Part shown: positions 33,814-41,693 of the stretch, one piece after another
Layout of the letters: every line of letters begins with the position of its first letter
Numbering within the stretch: position 1 is the first letter of the stretch
Assembly: GCA_032252755.1 (NCBI GenBank)
Contig: JAVUPY010000010.1
Span: 1 to 64,000 of the forward strand
Length of the DNA stretch: 64,000 nucleotides
Source of the DNA: Terriglobia bacterium
GTDB taxonomy: Bacteria; Acidobacteriota; Terriglobia; Terriglobales; Acidobacteriaceae
Direction of reading: 5' to 3'
The notes under the pieces: model-generated
The model's database searches: none
Told to the model about the DNA's origin: nothing
Seen by the model: only the letters and a program-made list of their open reading frames with translations
Translations under genes and position numbers: made by a program

Positions 33814-34334
33814 TGCGATTTCCGCTTGCAACCCTGCTACACCTGCGGAGGCTGCGGGATGAGCAGGAGCGACTGAAATTGGCTACGGCGAATCTCAGAA
33901 AGGCAAAAGCACAGCAGGATGCGCAGCGGATTGAGTTGTTGCGAAAAGAGTCGCTAAGCTCAAACGCTCAGCCAAACGGTACGTGGGGGGCGCAGATGAG
34001 GTTTGTCCGGGAGTGCTGCGCGGTATTAGGGATTCACGAGAGACGGGCGAAGCAGCGTGCCGAGGAGGCAAACGCTGCAGCGGGGAAGCAGGAGCAAGTG
34101 TATTTGGCAACGCGGCAAGAATGTGAAGTGCTGGAGAAATTCCGCGAAAAGCAGATGGAAATATTTCGTACCCAGGAAATACGCAGAGAGCAGCGAGACC
34201 TGGATGCGGCATACCTGCTGACGCGCGCGCAGCGAAGTGGGCAAGCGTTGCCTATCTACTCGGCAGAGGCTGCCCAGGGCACGCCTACAACGGATGAAGC
34301 GGTGTGCCGAAAGAATATCGGCAGTGATGGATAA
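33813..34334 (+). CDS. fliJ: Flagellar export protein FliJ
   Basis: Coiled-coil stalk protein of the export ATPase. 173 residues; long Arg/Glu/Gln-rich helices with no other domain, and the N-terminal FPLATLLHLRRLRDEQERLK is typical. Assignment rests on composition and on its position directly after fliI. Confidence 0.8.
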   Translation: MRFPLATLLHLRRLRDEQERLKLATANLRKAKAQQDAQRIELLRKESLSSNAQPNGTWGAQMRFVRECCAVLGIHERRAKQRAEEANAAAGKQEQVYLATRQECEVLEKFREKQMEIFRTQEIRREQRDLDAAYLLTRAQRSGQALPIYSAEAAQGTPTTDEAVCRKNIGSDG

Positions 34335-34385
34335 AAGCTTTAGCCTTCGTTGGTTGAGGGTGGGGCTGTAGTCGCATGCGAGAAA

Positions 34386-34401
34386 CGGGCTGACGATTGC
34401 A
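34386..34401 (+). promoter_or_regulatory. Weak sigma-54-like element before fliK
   Basis: CGGGCTG-N4-TTGCA; the -12 box is perfect and GG-N10-GC spacing is right, but the -24 box is poor. The 14-mer CGATTGCAGTGTGT spanning the -12 region is shared exactly with the fliL promoter at 37756-37769. Predicted start near 34412 is 3 bases from the ATG at 34415. Confidence 0.35.
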
Positions 34402-34414
34402 GTGTGTTCTTGCG

Positions 34415-36085
34415 ATGGTAGGCACAATCCAGGCCGCACCGGTGGAAGTCGAGAACTCAGCGACGAGCGCGCCAACTTCTCCAGGTTCCGTGTTTGCAGA
34501 CGTTTTTTCCGAGGTTGCGTCACGCCCGTCAGGAGAACGCAATAATGTGCAACTCGCGGCAGAGAAGATTAGCGAGAAGGGCAAAGAAGGACTGCCGAAA
34601 GGACCCGCGGGGAAGAAACCAGATCTGGGTGAAAGTACGCCGGCATCCGTGGCATCCCCGGTAACTCCAGTTGCAGTGCCAGTACAGATAATCTCCGCAG
34701 AAAACTCAGTTCTGGATGTAATGCGGGTGGCGGTTCCTGCCGGTACGGCAGAGAAGCATCCCCCCACTGTGGATACAACCGCAACTGGGACGTTGCGAAG
34801 GGGAGGATCCTATAAGTGCGCTGAATCAGCCGCCCCCACCGATTCGAACCAGTGCGCTGTGGAACGTGAGCCGTTGGTTTCCGAGGCGAACCCTATAACG
34901 AAACCTCGGGGGGCGGAAGAGGCGCAGAACACCGACCCAGCGAGATCTGACGAGAAGGTTGCAGAAAGATTGATGAACAAGGGTACGAAACCGGGGGGTG
35001 CCAGTTCCCCGGCCCTCGAAGTCAGGGACTCAAGCGAGGACAACTATCAAAGGCAGGAGATGGGTGCGGAGTTTCCGAAGCCGGAGTTAACGTCGACTAA
35101 GGAGGCGCGCGTACAGGTTTCTGTACAACGGAGCATGGATAATGTCGCGAACGCAGACTTAACGACTACCGCTACCGATGCGGAGCGAACGGCAAATCCA
35201 GACGCTGCGAAACCCGTCGAAGGGACTCCGAAGCCGACAGCGAACACCGCGGACTTGGCACGAGCGGCCGAACAAGTGCGCCAGCGCGCGAGCGGAGAGC
35301 AAGCCGCCGTAAAGGGATATCGCGAGCCTGTTTTGACACAAGATCGCAAGACCTCGAAGCCGCAGTCCGTGCAGACCGCAATGAAGAAGGCAGCATCGAA
35401 AGTCGATGCCAACACAGACGACAGTTCATTGCCCACGCAGACGAACCGCGAACGTACGACGGAGTCTCACCTGGAAAGGCACGTAACAAATCAGAGCGGA
35501 GCGACCAGGGTGGACTCCGTCGCGCTTGAGTCAGGCCCTCATAAGAATGCGAATGCCGAAAGGTCGGTTGGCCTCACGAGAGCCGCGGTGATCACCTGCG
35601 GGGACGTTCCGGGATCGGCGCGGAGTCATGAACCACCCGTGCCAAGCGGGACCGTAACGTCACGTCCTGTGGAGGCCGAGTGGCGCCTGCCGGAGAGTTT
35701 TGTGCCGGGTGCGAGTCAAATGCTGTCGCGGCTTTCGCACCAGGAGATGCGGTTTGGATGGGATACGCCGGATTTCGGGCGTGTCGAGATTCGGGCGATG
35801 GTGGACCACGATCGCGTTGGAGCGGTGGTGTCGGCGGATGCGCGTTTGTGCGATTCATTACACGCGGACTTGGCAAGCTTGAGCCGATCATTGGCCAACC
35901 AGTCGTTGGAACTGGCGCATTTTCAGACTTCCAGCTCCGGGTCTGACGGTGGTGCAGGGAGAGGCCAGGATACGGGTGGGAGAAGCGAGAGGGACGCAAG
36001 TAGCGATGGTGAGAGCTGGCGGCCTCTCGAAATCCGGAAATCGGTTTTATCAATTCACCAGGGTGCGCTCGATCTGCGTGCCTGA
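34415..36085 (+). CDS. fliK: Hook-length control protein FliK
   Basis: Exported molecular ruler that ends hook growth and switches export specificity. About 556 residues. The first 400 are low-complexity, polar and charged, as in FliK rulers; the C-terminal Flg_hook domain includes RFGWDTPDFGRVEIRAMVD and SLSRSLANQSLELAHFQTS. ATG 34415 is chosen; a TTG at 34397 is in frame but overlaps the -12 element. No strong ribosome site is seen. Position between fliJ and flgD supports the call. Confidence 0.83.
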   Translation: MVGTIQAAPVEVENSATSAPTSPGSVFADVFSEVASRPSGERNNVQLAAEKISEKGKEGLPKGPAGKKPDLGESTPASVASPVTPVAVPVQIISAENSVLDVMRVAVPAGTAEKHPPTVDTTATGTLRRGGSYKCAESAAPTDSNQCAVEREPLVSEANPITKPRGAEEAQNTDPARSDEKVAERLMNKGTKPGGASSPALEVRDSSEDNYQRQEMGAEFPKPELTSTKEARVQVSVQRSMDNVANADLTTTATDAERTANPDAAKPVEGTPKPTANTADLARAAEQVRQRASGEQAAVKGYREPVLTQDRKTSKPQSVQTAMKKAASKVDANTDDSSLPTQTNRERTTESHLERHVTNQSGATRVDSVALESGPHKNANAERSVGLTRAAVITCGDVPGSARSHEPPVPSGTVTSRPVEAEWRLPESFVPGASQMLSRLSHQEMRFGWDTPDFGRVEIRAMVDHDRVGAVVSADARLCDSLHADLASLSRSLANQSLELAHFQTSSSGSDGGAGRGQDTGGRSERDASSDGESWRPLEIRKSVLSIHQGALDLRA

Positions 36086-36096
36086 GGAGAGATGCC

Positions 36097-36366
36097 ATGC
36101 AGGTAGATGGGAGTTCGGGAACAAGTACGGATGCAAGTTCAAACGCGATGGGCTTAACAGGAGAGAGCGGAGACATGTTCCTGCAACTCCTGACGACGGA
36201 ACTGAAGTCGCAGGATCCGATTTCGCCCATGGACCCGACGCAGTTTGTCGGTCAACTGGTGCAATTCAACACCTTGGGAGAAATCATGCAGATCCGGCAG
36301 CTGTTGGGCTCAACAACGGATGCGTCCACGAGTTCGGCCGCGAACGCCGCGGCAGGAGGCCGATAA
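36097..36366 (+). CDS. flgD: Minimal FlgD hook-cap protein
   Basis: Scaffold for hook assembly. Only 89 residues, consisting of the conserved N-terminal FlgD region (FLQLLTTELKSQDPISPMDP, then TQFVGQLVQFNTLGE). The C-terminal Tudor-like and Fn3-like domains of typical 220-residue FlgD are absent and the gene ends in an Ala/Ser-rich tail directly joined to flgE (TAATG overlap). The ribosome site GAGGAGAG precedes the ATG. Confidence 0.9.
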   Translation: MQVDGSSGTSTDASSNAMGLTGESGDMFLQLLTTELKSQDPISPMDPTQFVGQLVQFNTLGEIMQIRQLLGSTTDASTSSAANAAAGGR

Positions 36367-37601
36367 TGCCGATCTTTTCGATTCCACTTTCCGGGCTGAC
36401 GGCGAGTTCCACGGCGCTTTCCGCCATCAGTAATAACTTGGCGAACCTGAACACGGTTGGCTACAAACAGTCGCGGGTGACGTTTCGCGACCTCTTCTAC
36501 CAGACGTTGGGTACGAATGGCGCTGGCGATGCGATCCAGACCGGGGCAGGAGCAACGGTGGGAAGCATCGGAACGATTTTCACTGGCGGCAGCACAGAGT
36601 CGAGCGGCGTAAAGACGGACGTGGCGATTAGCGGCGATGGCTTCTTCGTCGTCGAGAAGGACGGAGCATTGCAGTACACGCGCGCCGGCAACTTCACGCA
36701 AGATCCTGAAGGATACCTGACGACACAAGACGGGCAGCGCGTGCTCGGCTACCAGGCCATCGATGGGGTGATCGACACAAGCCTGGACCTCGGCCCGATT
36801 CAGCTGGGCAAGGGTCAGATTAACTCGCCGAGCCCGACCAGCTATCTTCAAATGAAGACGAATCTTGACGCGAATACAAATATCGGCGACACGCCGTTTA
36901 CTAGCCCGTTGACCGTGTACGACTCTCTCGGGGCAAGCCACGTTTTGCAGTTCCAATTCTCCAAAACGGATCTCAACCAGTGGGGCTATACAATCACGAT
37001 TCCCGCAGAGGACTTGGGCCAGACCGGTAATCCCGTAACGCTGGGAACGGGGACGGTGCAGTTCGACGGCAACGGGCAACTGATCTCTCCGGCCACAGAC
37101 GTAACCGGCCTGACGATTAGCGGATTTTCGAACGGCGCTGCGGATCTACTGTTGGATTGGCGGCTCTACGACAAGGGGCAGCCGATGCTCACGCAGATGG
37201 CGTCGGCCAGTAACACATCCTCTACGTACCAGAATGGGTTCAGCAGCGGATCGCTACTTGATTTTGATATAGGCAGTGACGGCGTTATCCTGGGCTCGTT
37301 CACCAATGGGACGAAGGTCCTAGGGCAGATCGCGCTGGCGAACTTTGCGAACCTGCAGGGCCTCCTGCGCGATGGTCACAACTGCTTCACCCCAACCCTT
37401 TCCTCGGGCCAAGCAGTAGTTGGAAAGCCGGGGACGGGCGGACGTGGAACGTTATCCGGCGGCGCACTGGAACTCTCCAATGTGGATATCGCGAGCGAGT
37501 TTGCGAGACTGATCTTGGCGCAGCGCGGATTCGAGGCGAACGCGAAGGCGATCACAACCTTCGACGAAATTACTCAAGATACGATTAACTTGAAACGATA
37601 G
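36366..37601 (+). CDS. flgE: Flagellar hook protein FlgE
   Basis: Hook subunit. 411 residues from ATG 36366. The N-terminal rod/hook motif (SALSAISNNLANLNTVGYKQ) and C-terminal motif (LSNVDIASEFARLILAQRGF, then EANAKAITTFDEI) are intact; the FlgE beta domains (DVAISGDGFFVV, YTRAGNFTQDPEGYL, LTVYDSLGASHVLQFQF) are in order. An in-frame open stretch upstream of the start is the shadow of fliK and flgD. Followed by a hairpin terminator. Confidence 0.97.
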   Translation: MPIFSIPLSGLTASSTALSAISNNLANLNTVGYKQSRVTFRDLFYQTLGTNGAGDAIQTGAGATVGSIGTIFTGGSTESSGVKTDVAISGDGFFVVEKDGALQYTRAGNFTQDPEGYLTTQDGQRVLGYQAIDGVIDTSLDLGPIQLGKGQINSPSPTSYLQMKTNLDANTNIGDTPFTSPLTVYDSLGASHVLQFQFSKTDLNQWGYTITIPAEDLGQTGNPVTLGTGTVQFDGNGQLISPATDVTGLTISGFSNGAADLLLDWRLYDKGQPMLTQMASASNTSSTYQNGFSSGSLLDFDIGSDGVILGSFTNGTKVLGQIALANFANLQGLLRDGHNCFTPTLSSGQAVVGKPGTGGRGTLSGGALELSNVDIASEFARLILAQRGFEANAKAITTFDEITQDTINLKR

Positions 37602-37608
37602 GTATAGA

Positions 37609-37645
37609 GAAGGGTGCCGGAATGCCGACGGCGCCCTTCTAATCT
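37609..37645 (+). terminator. Hairpin terminator after flgE
   Basis: GAAGGGTGCCG (37609-37619) pairs with CGGCGCCCTTC (37629-37639) over 11 positions with one G-T wobble. The downstream TAATCT is only moderately T-rich. The right arm overlaps the TTCTAATCT element at 37637-37645. Confidence 0.65.
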
Positions 37646-37747
37646 CCCTCATTAAAGCGTTCCAATCTTCGGACGCGTGCGCGATGCCCTGTCGCGATAA
37701 GTGATTTGTTTCTGCGCATATTTCTCCACAAAAACTCGCTTTGAACT

Positions 37748-37763
37748 CGGCACGCCGATTGCA
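37748..37763 (+). promoter_or_regulatory. Sigma-54 promoter of fliL-fliN-fliO-fliP... operon
   Basis: CGGCACG-N4-TTGCA, one mismatch to the consensus (C for the first T) with exact GG-N10-GC spacing. Predicted start near 37774, 21 bases before the GTG of fliL. A TTCTAATCT element lies about 105 bases upstream of the -24 box. Confidence 0.78.
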
Positions 37764-37794
37764 GTGTGTGTCTACGGTTTTTCAGGAGCTTGCA

Positions 37795-38205
37795 GTGACG
37801 AAGAAGGTGCTGAGTTTGACGATGGCGCTGGGAATAGCGCTGACTGTGAGCGGCTGCAAATGGCTGCACGCTAAAGAAGCAAAACAAGAGAAGCCCGTGC
37901 TCGCGGTAATTCACCTTGAGACGTTCGTGGTGAACCTGGCAGATGAGGGTCAGCGCACATTCTTGCGGGCAGGGATTGATCTGGGAGTGGTCAGCGAGAA
38001 AACGACGAAAGAAAGTGAAACGAAACCGGTTGCGCCGATCCGTGATGTGATCCTGGGAGTGCTGATGGCGACGAAGTCCGAGGATATGGCGACCAGCGAT
38101 GGCAAGAAAAGACTGAAAGAAGAAATTCTCAAAGCATTGAACGACAAACTGCCGGAACTTCAGACCAGGGAAGTGTACTTCACGGAATTCCTACTGCAGC
38201 AATGA
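37795..38205 (+). CDS. fliL: Flagellar basal-body protein FliL, lipobox-bearing form
   Basis: FliL helps the stator at the basal body. 136 residues. The family core is clear (ETFVVNLADEGQRTFLRAGI, PIRDVILGVLMATKSEDMAT, VYFTEFLLQQ). Instead of the usual single transmembrane helix, the N-terminus is a short signal sequence ending in a lipobox (ALTVSGC), so it may be a lipoprotein. GTG 37795 with AGGAG 6 bases upstream is downstream of the predicted sigma-54 start; a longer in-frame start at 37741 would overlap the promoter. Overlaps fliN by 4 bases. Confidence 0.88.
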   Translation: MTKKVLSLTMALGIALTVSGCKWLHAKEAKQEKPVLAVIHLETFVVNLADEGQRTFLRAGIDLGVVSEKTTKESETKPVAPIRDVILGVLMATKSEDMATSDGKKRLKEEILKALNDKLPELQTREVYFTEFLLQQ

Positions 38206-38489
38206 ACTCGTCTACTGAAGACGCGGTGGCAAGTATTTCGGCCGGGATTCTACATGACCCTCGGCAATGGGGGCCGATGCTGAACCTGCCATGCGAGGTC
38301 ACGTTGGAGTTGTCGATACCCCATTTCACAGTGGCGGATCTGTTAAGCCTGGAACCGGGAGAGATTCTGGACACGAGGTGGACGCAGGGAGAAGACGTGC
38401 CGCTGAGGATCAATGGCGAACTGGCTGCGTGGGCGGAATTTGAGGTGGTTTGCGGGAAACTTGCGATACGAATCACGGAGTGGGCATGA
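38202..38489 (+). CDS. fliN: Flagellar motor switch protein FliN (short)
   Basis: C-ring protein. 95 residues forming one SpoA domain (LNLPCEVTLELSIPHFTVAD, LLSLEPGEILDT, then VPLRINGELAAWAEFEV and LAIRITEW). It is one of two FliN-type proteins in the locus; the other is the two-domain FliY-like protein at 45558. Overlaps fliL and fliO by 4 bases each. Confidence 0.88.
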   Translation: MNSSTEDAVASISAGILHDPRQWGPMLNLPCEVTLELSIPHFTVADLLSLEPGEILDTRWTQGEDVPLRINGELAAWAEFEVVCGKLAIRITEWA

Positions 38490-38818
38490 AGCGGGAATCG
38501 GCAGTGGTGACCATGGAACCGAAGAAGAAGCGGCGTCTCCGCAAGAACAGGAAGAGCGCACCGCCGGTGAAGAACTGGTGGACAAAACTTGCGCGCTGGT
38601 TCTCCTCTCGTTGGCGGGCGCGCACACCGCGACAGCTGCGATTGCGCGAGACGGTGCCGTTGGGAGAGAAGCGATTCGTTGCACTGGTCGAGTTTGAGAA
38701 GAGGCGATTCCTGATTGGGGGGGCGTCGAACTCGGTGAACCTGCTGACGGAATTGCAGGACCAAAGATTCTCCGCAGGCCTGGCGGAGAAGATGGCCACG
38801 CCCGTGGAGACTCTTTAA
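38486..38818 (+). CDS. fliO: FliO-like protein lacking a transmembrane segment
   Basis: 110 residues. The C-terminal half matches FliO (RQLRLRETVPLGEKRFVALV, then RRFLIGGASNSVNLLTEL), and position directly before fliP is the normal place of fliO. The N-terminal half is strongly basic (PKKKRRLRKNRKSA) with Trp residues (NWWTKLARWF) but has no hydrophobic helix, which FliO normally has. It might bind the membrane surface. ATG 38486 overlaps the fliN stop (ATGA); the stop overlaps fliP (TAATG). Confidence 0.72.
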   Translation: MKRESAVVTMEPKKKRRLRKNRKSAPPVKNWWTKLARWFSSRWRARTPRQLRLRETVPLGEKRFVALVEFEKRRFLIGGASNSVNLLTELQDQRFSAGLAEKMATPVETL

Positions 38819-39564
38819 TGCAGTCTCGCGACTGGGGCGGGTTGGCCATGTTGCTGCTTCCCGGCAGCGCCTGGGCGGGACCGATTCCGGCGGTGCAAAA
38901 TCCGCCGGCGGGATTGAACTGGAATGCTTACGGGAATTCGGGTTCGGTGCCGTGGTCGATTGTGATCCTTCTCACGCTGCTGACGCTTCTGCCGGCGGTG
39001 CTGCTGTCCATGACGCCGTTCGTTCGCCTGCTGGTCGTTTTCCACTTCTTGCGACAGGCATTGGGAACCCAGACCGCGCCGAGCAACCAGACGCTGATCG
39101 GGCTCTCCCTGGTGCTGACCTGGTTCCTGATGCAACCGGTGGGCGTGGCGATCCAGCAGCAGGCAATCGTTCCATTTCAGCAGAACCGGATGACAGCGAT
39201 GCAGGCAATTGATGCGGGCTCGGTGCCATTGAAGCGATTCATGCTGCGGTATGTCCGCGAGAAGGACGCGGCTCTGTTCGTGGAACTGAGCAATACACCG
39301 CGGCCGAAGCGGCCGGAAGACCTGCCGATGCGGGTGGTGGCTCCGGCCTACTTGCTGAGCGAGTTGAAAGCGGGATTTCAGATCGGTGCGGTGCTGTTTC
39401 TCCCATTCCTTGTTGTCGATCTGGTCGTCGCGGCGATTACGACATCGATAGGCATGCTGCAACTTCCACCGGTAGTAATTTCTACCCCGCTGAAGATCCT
39501 GCTGTTTGTGATGGTGGATGGATGGAACCTGCTGATTGGTTCGCTGATGCGAAGTTATGCGTGA
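38818..39564 (+). CDS. fliP: Flagellar export gate protein FliP
   Basis: Core of the type III export gate. 248 residues: N-terminal signal-like segment (AMLLLPGSAWA), then four membrane helices with family motifs MTPFVRLLVVFHFLRQALGT and VVISTPLKILLFVMVDGWNL. Complete. Confidence 0.96.
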   Translation: MQSRDWGGLAMLLLPGSAWAGPIPAVQNPPAGLNWNAYGNSGSVPWSIVILLTLLTLLPAVLLSMTPFVRLLVVFHFLRQALGTQTAPSNQTLIGLSLVLTWFLMQPVGVAIQQQAIVPFQQNRMTAMQAIDAGSVPLKRFMLRYVREKDAALFVELSNTPRPKRPEDLPMRVVAPAYLLSELKAGFQIGAVLFLPFLVVDLVVAAITTSIGMLQLPPVVISTPLKILLFVMVDGWNLLIGSLMRSYA

Positions 39565-39571
39565 GGAAGAG

Positions 39572-39841
39572 ATGCCGGTAGAGAGAGTGGTGGAACTGGG
39601 GCGGATCACGATGCAAACAACGCTGCTGATTGGCGCCCCGATATTGGCGATTGCGACGGTGATCAGCCTGGCGATCAGCATCGTGCAGGTGCTGACCTCG
39701 GTTCAGGATGCGACAGTCGCCACCGTTCCGCGACTGCTGGCGGCGGCCGTAGCGGCCGTCCTGCTTATGCCCTGGATGTTGCGGAGGCTGGCCGGTTTTA
39801 CGGTGCAGTTGTTTTCGGATTTTCACCCTTTTCTGCACTAG
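39572..39841 (+). CDS. fliQ: Flagellar export gate protein FliQ
   Basis: 89 residues with two membrane hairpin helices (TTLLIGAPILAIATVISLAI and LLAAAVAAVLLMPWMLRRLA) and the family motif SIVQVLTSVQDATVATVPRL. ATG 39572, behind GAGGAAG, is preferred over an in-frame ATG at 39557 that would overlap fliP. Confidence 0.93.
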   Translation: MPVERVVELGRITMQTTLLIGAPILAIATVISLAISIVQVLTSVQDATVATVPRLLAAAVAAVLLMPWMLRRLAGFTVQLFSDFHPFLH

Positions 39842-39849
39842 GAGCGAGG

Positions 39850-40617
39850 TTGCTGAACCTGGAACAACTCGTGCTGGGATTTGCAGTATCGGGGCTGCGC
39901 ATTTCGGGGCTGCTGCTGTTCGCGCCGTTCTATGGAAGCGCGTCGATGCCGGGGCGGATCAAGGTGGGGCTGGCGATCCTGCTGATGTGGTTGTTGTATC
40001 CGCTGGGGATTGCACCGAAACCGGCGATCGCCACGCCTGGAGAATTTGCCGTAGTGGCAAGCAGCGAACTGATGTTGGGACTGCTTCTGGGATTGTCGGT
40101 GCAATTCGTGTTCGAGGCCTCGCAACTGGCGGGACAGATTCTCGGAGTGCAATTGGGATTTTCGCTCGTCCATGTGCTCGATCCGCAGACCCAGGCGGAC
40201 ACGCCGGTATTTGGACTATTGCAGCAGACCATCGTGATGCTGCTCTTTCTCGCGTTGGATGTGCCGAATTGGATGCTGCGCGGACTCGCGCACAGTTTCG
40301 CATATGTGCCGCCGGGTGAAACGGTTCTCAATAGTGCGGTTGTGGGGGCCCTGATGCATGAGGCGGGCTATCAATTCTTTGCCGGGGTTCAGATTGCCGC
40401 GCCGGCGCTGGCGGCTACGATGCTCGCGGATCTCGCGCTGGGATTCCTGGGCAAAGCCTCGCCGCAATTGCCAGTGCTGTTTGTTGGACTTTCGGTGAAG
40501 AGTGTGTTGGGGCTGCTTGTAATGACAGCGGCGATCGTGAGTTGGCCGCGATGGTTTGAGCACGCGTTTGCCGGTGCGGTTGAGCACGGCGAGCGCTTGT
40601 TGCATCTGGCGCACTGA
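39850..40617 (+). CDS. fliR: Flagellar export gate protein FliR
   Basis: 255-residue multi-spanning gate component. TTG start behind GGAGCGAGG. Six or so membrane helices; motifs RISGLLLFAPFYGSASMPGR and GVQLGFSLVHVLDPQTQADT fit FliR. Confidence 0.94.
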   Translation: MLNLEQLVLGFAVSGLRISGLLLFAPFYGSASMPGRIKVGLAILLMWLLYPLGIAPKPAIATPGEFAVVASSELMLGLLLGLSVQFVFEASQLAGQILGVQLGFSLVHVLDPQTQADTPVFGLLQQTIVMLLFLALDVPNWMLRGLAHSFAYVPPGETVLNSAVVGALMHEAGYQFFAGVQIAAPALAATMLADLALGFLGKASPQLPVLFVGLSVKSVLGLLVMTAAIVSWPRWFEHAFAGAVEHGERLLHLAH

Positions 40618-40625
40618 GGAAAACG

Positions 40626-41693
40626 ATGGCGGATCACAAGACCGAACAACCGACACCGCGAAGACGGCAGAAGGCGCGCGAACAGGGGCAGGTGGCGCGC
40701 AGCCGTGAACTGTCGTCGGCACTCGGCGTGTTCGCTTTGCTGGTAGTGGTGCATTGGCGGTCTCAGGCAGACGTGCGCGATTGGGGAGACGCGATGCATT
40801 CATGGCTTGATGCGGCTGGAGCCGGGGAAAGGCTGAACGTTACTTCAATGATGCTGTGGGCGGCGACTGGAATGTTTCGATGGGCGCTGCCCGGAGTCGT
40901 TGCCGGCTGGGCCATGGTGCTGGCGGGATCGTTTGTGCAGGCAGGGTTCACGTGGGCTCCAGAGGTGTTGAACTTTCGGCCAGACAGGATGAATCCTGCG
41001 GAACGGTTCAAGCAGCTGTTTTCGATCAACTCGGTTGCGAGTCTCCTGAGATCGCTGGTTCCAGGAACTGCGATTGTTTATCTCACAATCGGCGTGCTTG
41101 CGCGCGAGTGGAGCCAGTTGAAGGTGGCATCGTTTCGAACGGGCGCGGGGTCGGCGCTGTGGATATTCGCATTGCTGTACGAGATCGCGTGGAAGTGCGG
41201 CCTGGTGATGCTGGTGTGGTCGATGGCGGACTACCTGCTGGTGCGGTATCGGGTAGAAAGCGACCTGAAGATGAGCCGGGAAGAGTTGCGGCAGGAGCAC
41301 AAGGAGAGCGAAGGCGATCCGATGGTGAAGGGCAAGATTCGTCGGCTGCAGCGCCAAGCGCGGCGCCGCAAGATGCTGGCCGACGTGGCGAAGGCGGCAG
41401 TGGTCGTTACCAATCCGACGCACTATGCGATTGCGCTGGCGTATTCGGGCGAGATGCCGTCGCCGGTGGTGGTCGCGAAGGGACGAGACCGGCTAGCGGA
41501 ACGAATAAAAGAAGAAGCTCGGTGGAACGAAGTTCCGACGGTAGAGAATCCGCCGCTGGCGCACGCGTTATATCGGGCTGTGCCGATTGGGAACGCGATA
41601 CCGCCCAAACTCTATCTCGCCGTGGCTGAGGTGCTGGCATACGTGTATCGTGCCCAGGCGCGGGCGCGAGCCATGGCGGAGGCACTGCGATGA
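40626..41693 (+). CDS. flhB: Flagellar export switch protein FlhB
   Basis: Export-specificity switch. 355 residues. N-terminal EQPTPRRRQKAREQGQVARS is the family start; four membrane helices; the autocleavage site is present as NPTH in VVVTNPTHYAIALAYSGEM. The C-terminal tail (RAQARARAMAEALR) is basic. Overlaps flhA by 4 bases. Confidence 0.97.
   Translation: MADHKTEQPTPRRRQKAREQGQVARSRELSSALGVFALLVVVHWRSQADVRDWGDAMHSWLDAAGAGERLNVTSMMLWAATGMFRWALPGVVAGWAMVLAGSFVQAGFTWAPEVLNFRPDRMNPAERFKQLFSINSVASLLRSLVPGTAIVYLTIGVLAREWSQLKVASFRTGAGSALWIFALLYEIAWKCGLVMLVWSMADYLLVRYRVESDLKMSREELRQEHKESEGDPMVKGKIRRLQRQARRRKMLADVAKAAVVVTNPTHYAIALAYSGEMPSPVVVAKGRDRLAERIKEEARWNEVPTVENPPLAHALYRAVPIGNAIPPKLYLAVAEVLAYVYRAQARARAMAEALR

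Noticed and set aside
35949-36365. 140-codon open stretch in frame with flgE, upstream of its start
   Set aside because: It covers the end of fliK and all of flgD; flgE starts at ATG 36366 with the conserved hook N-terminus.
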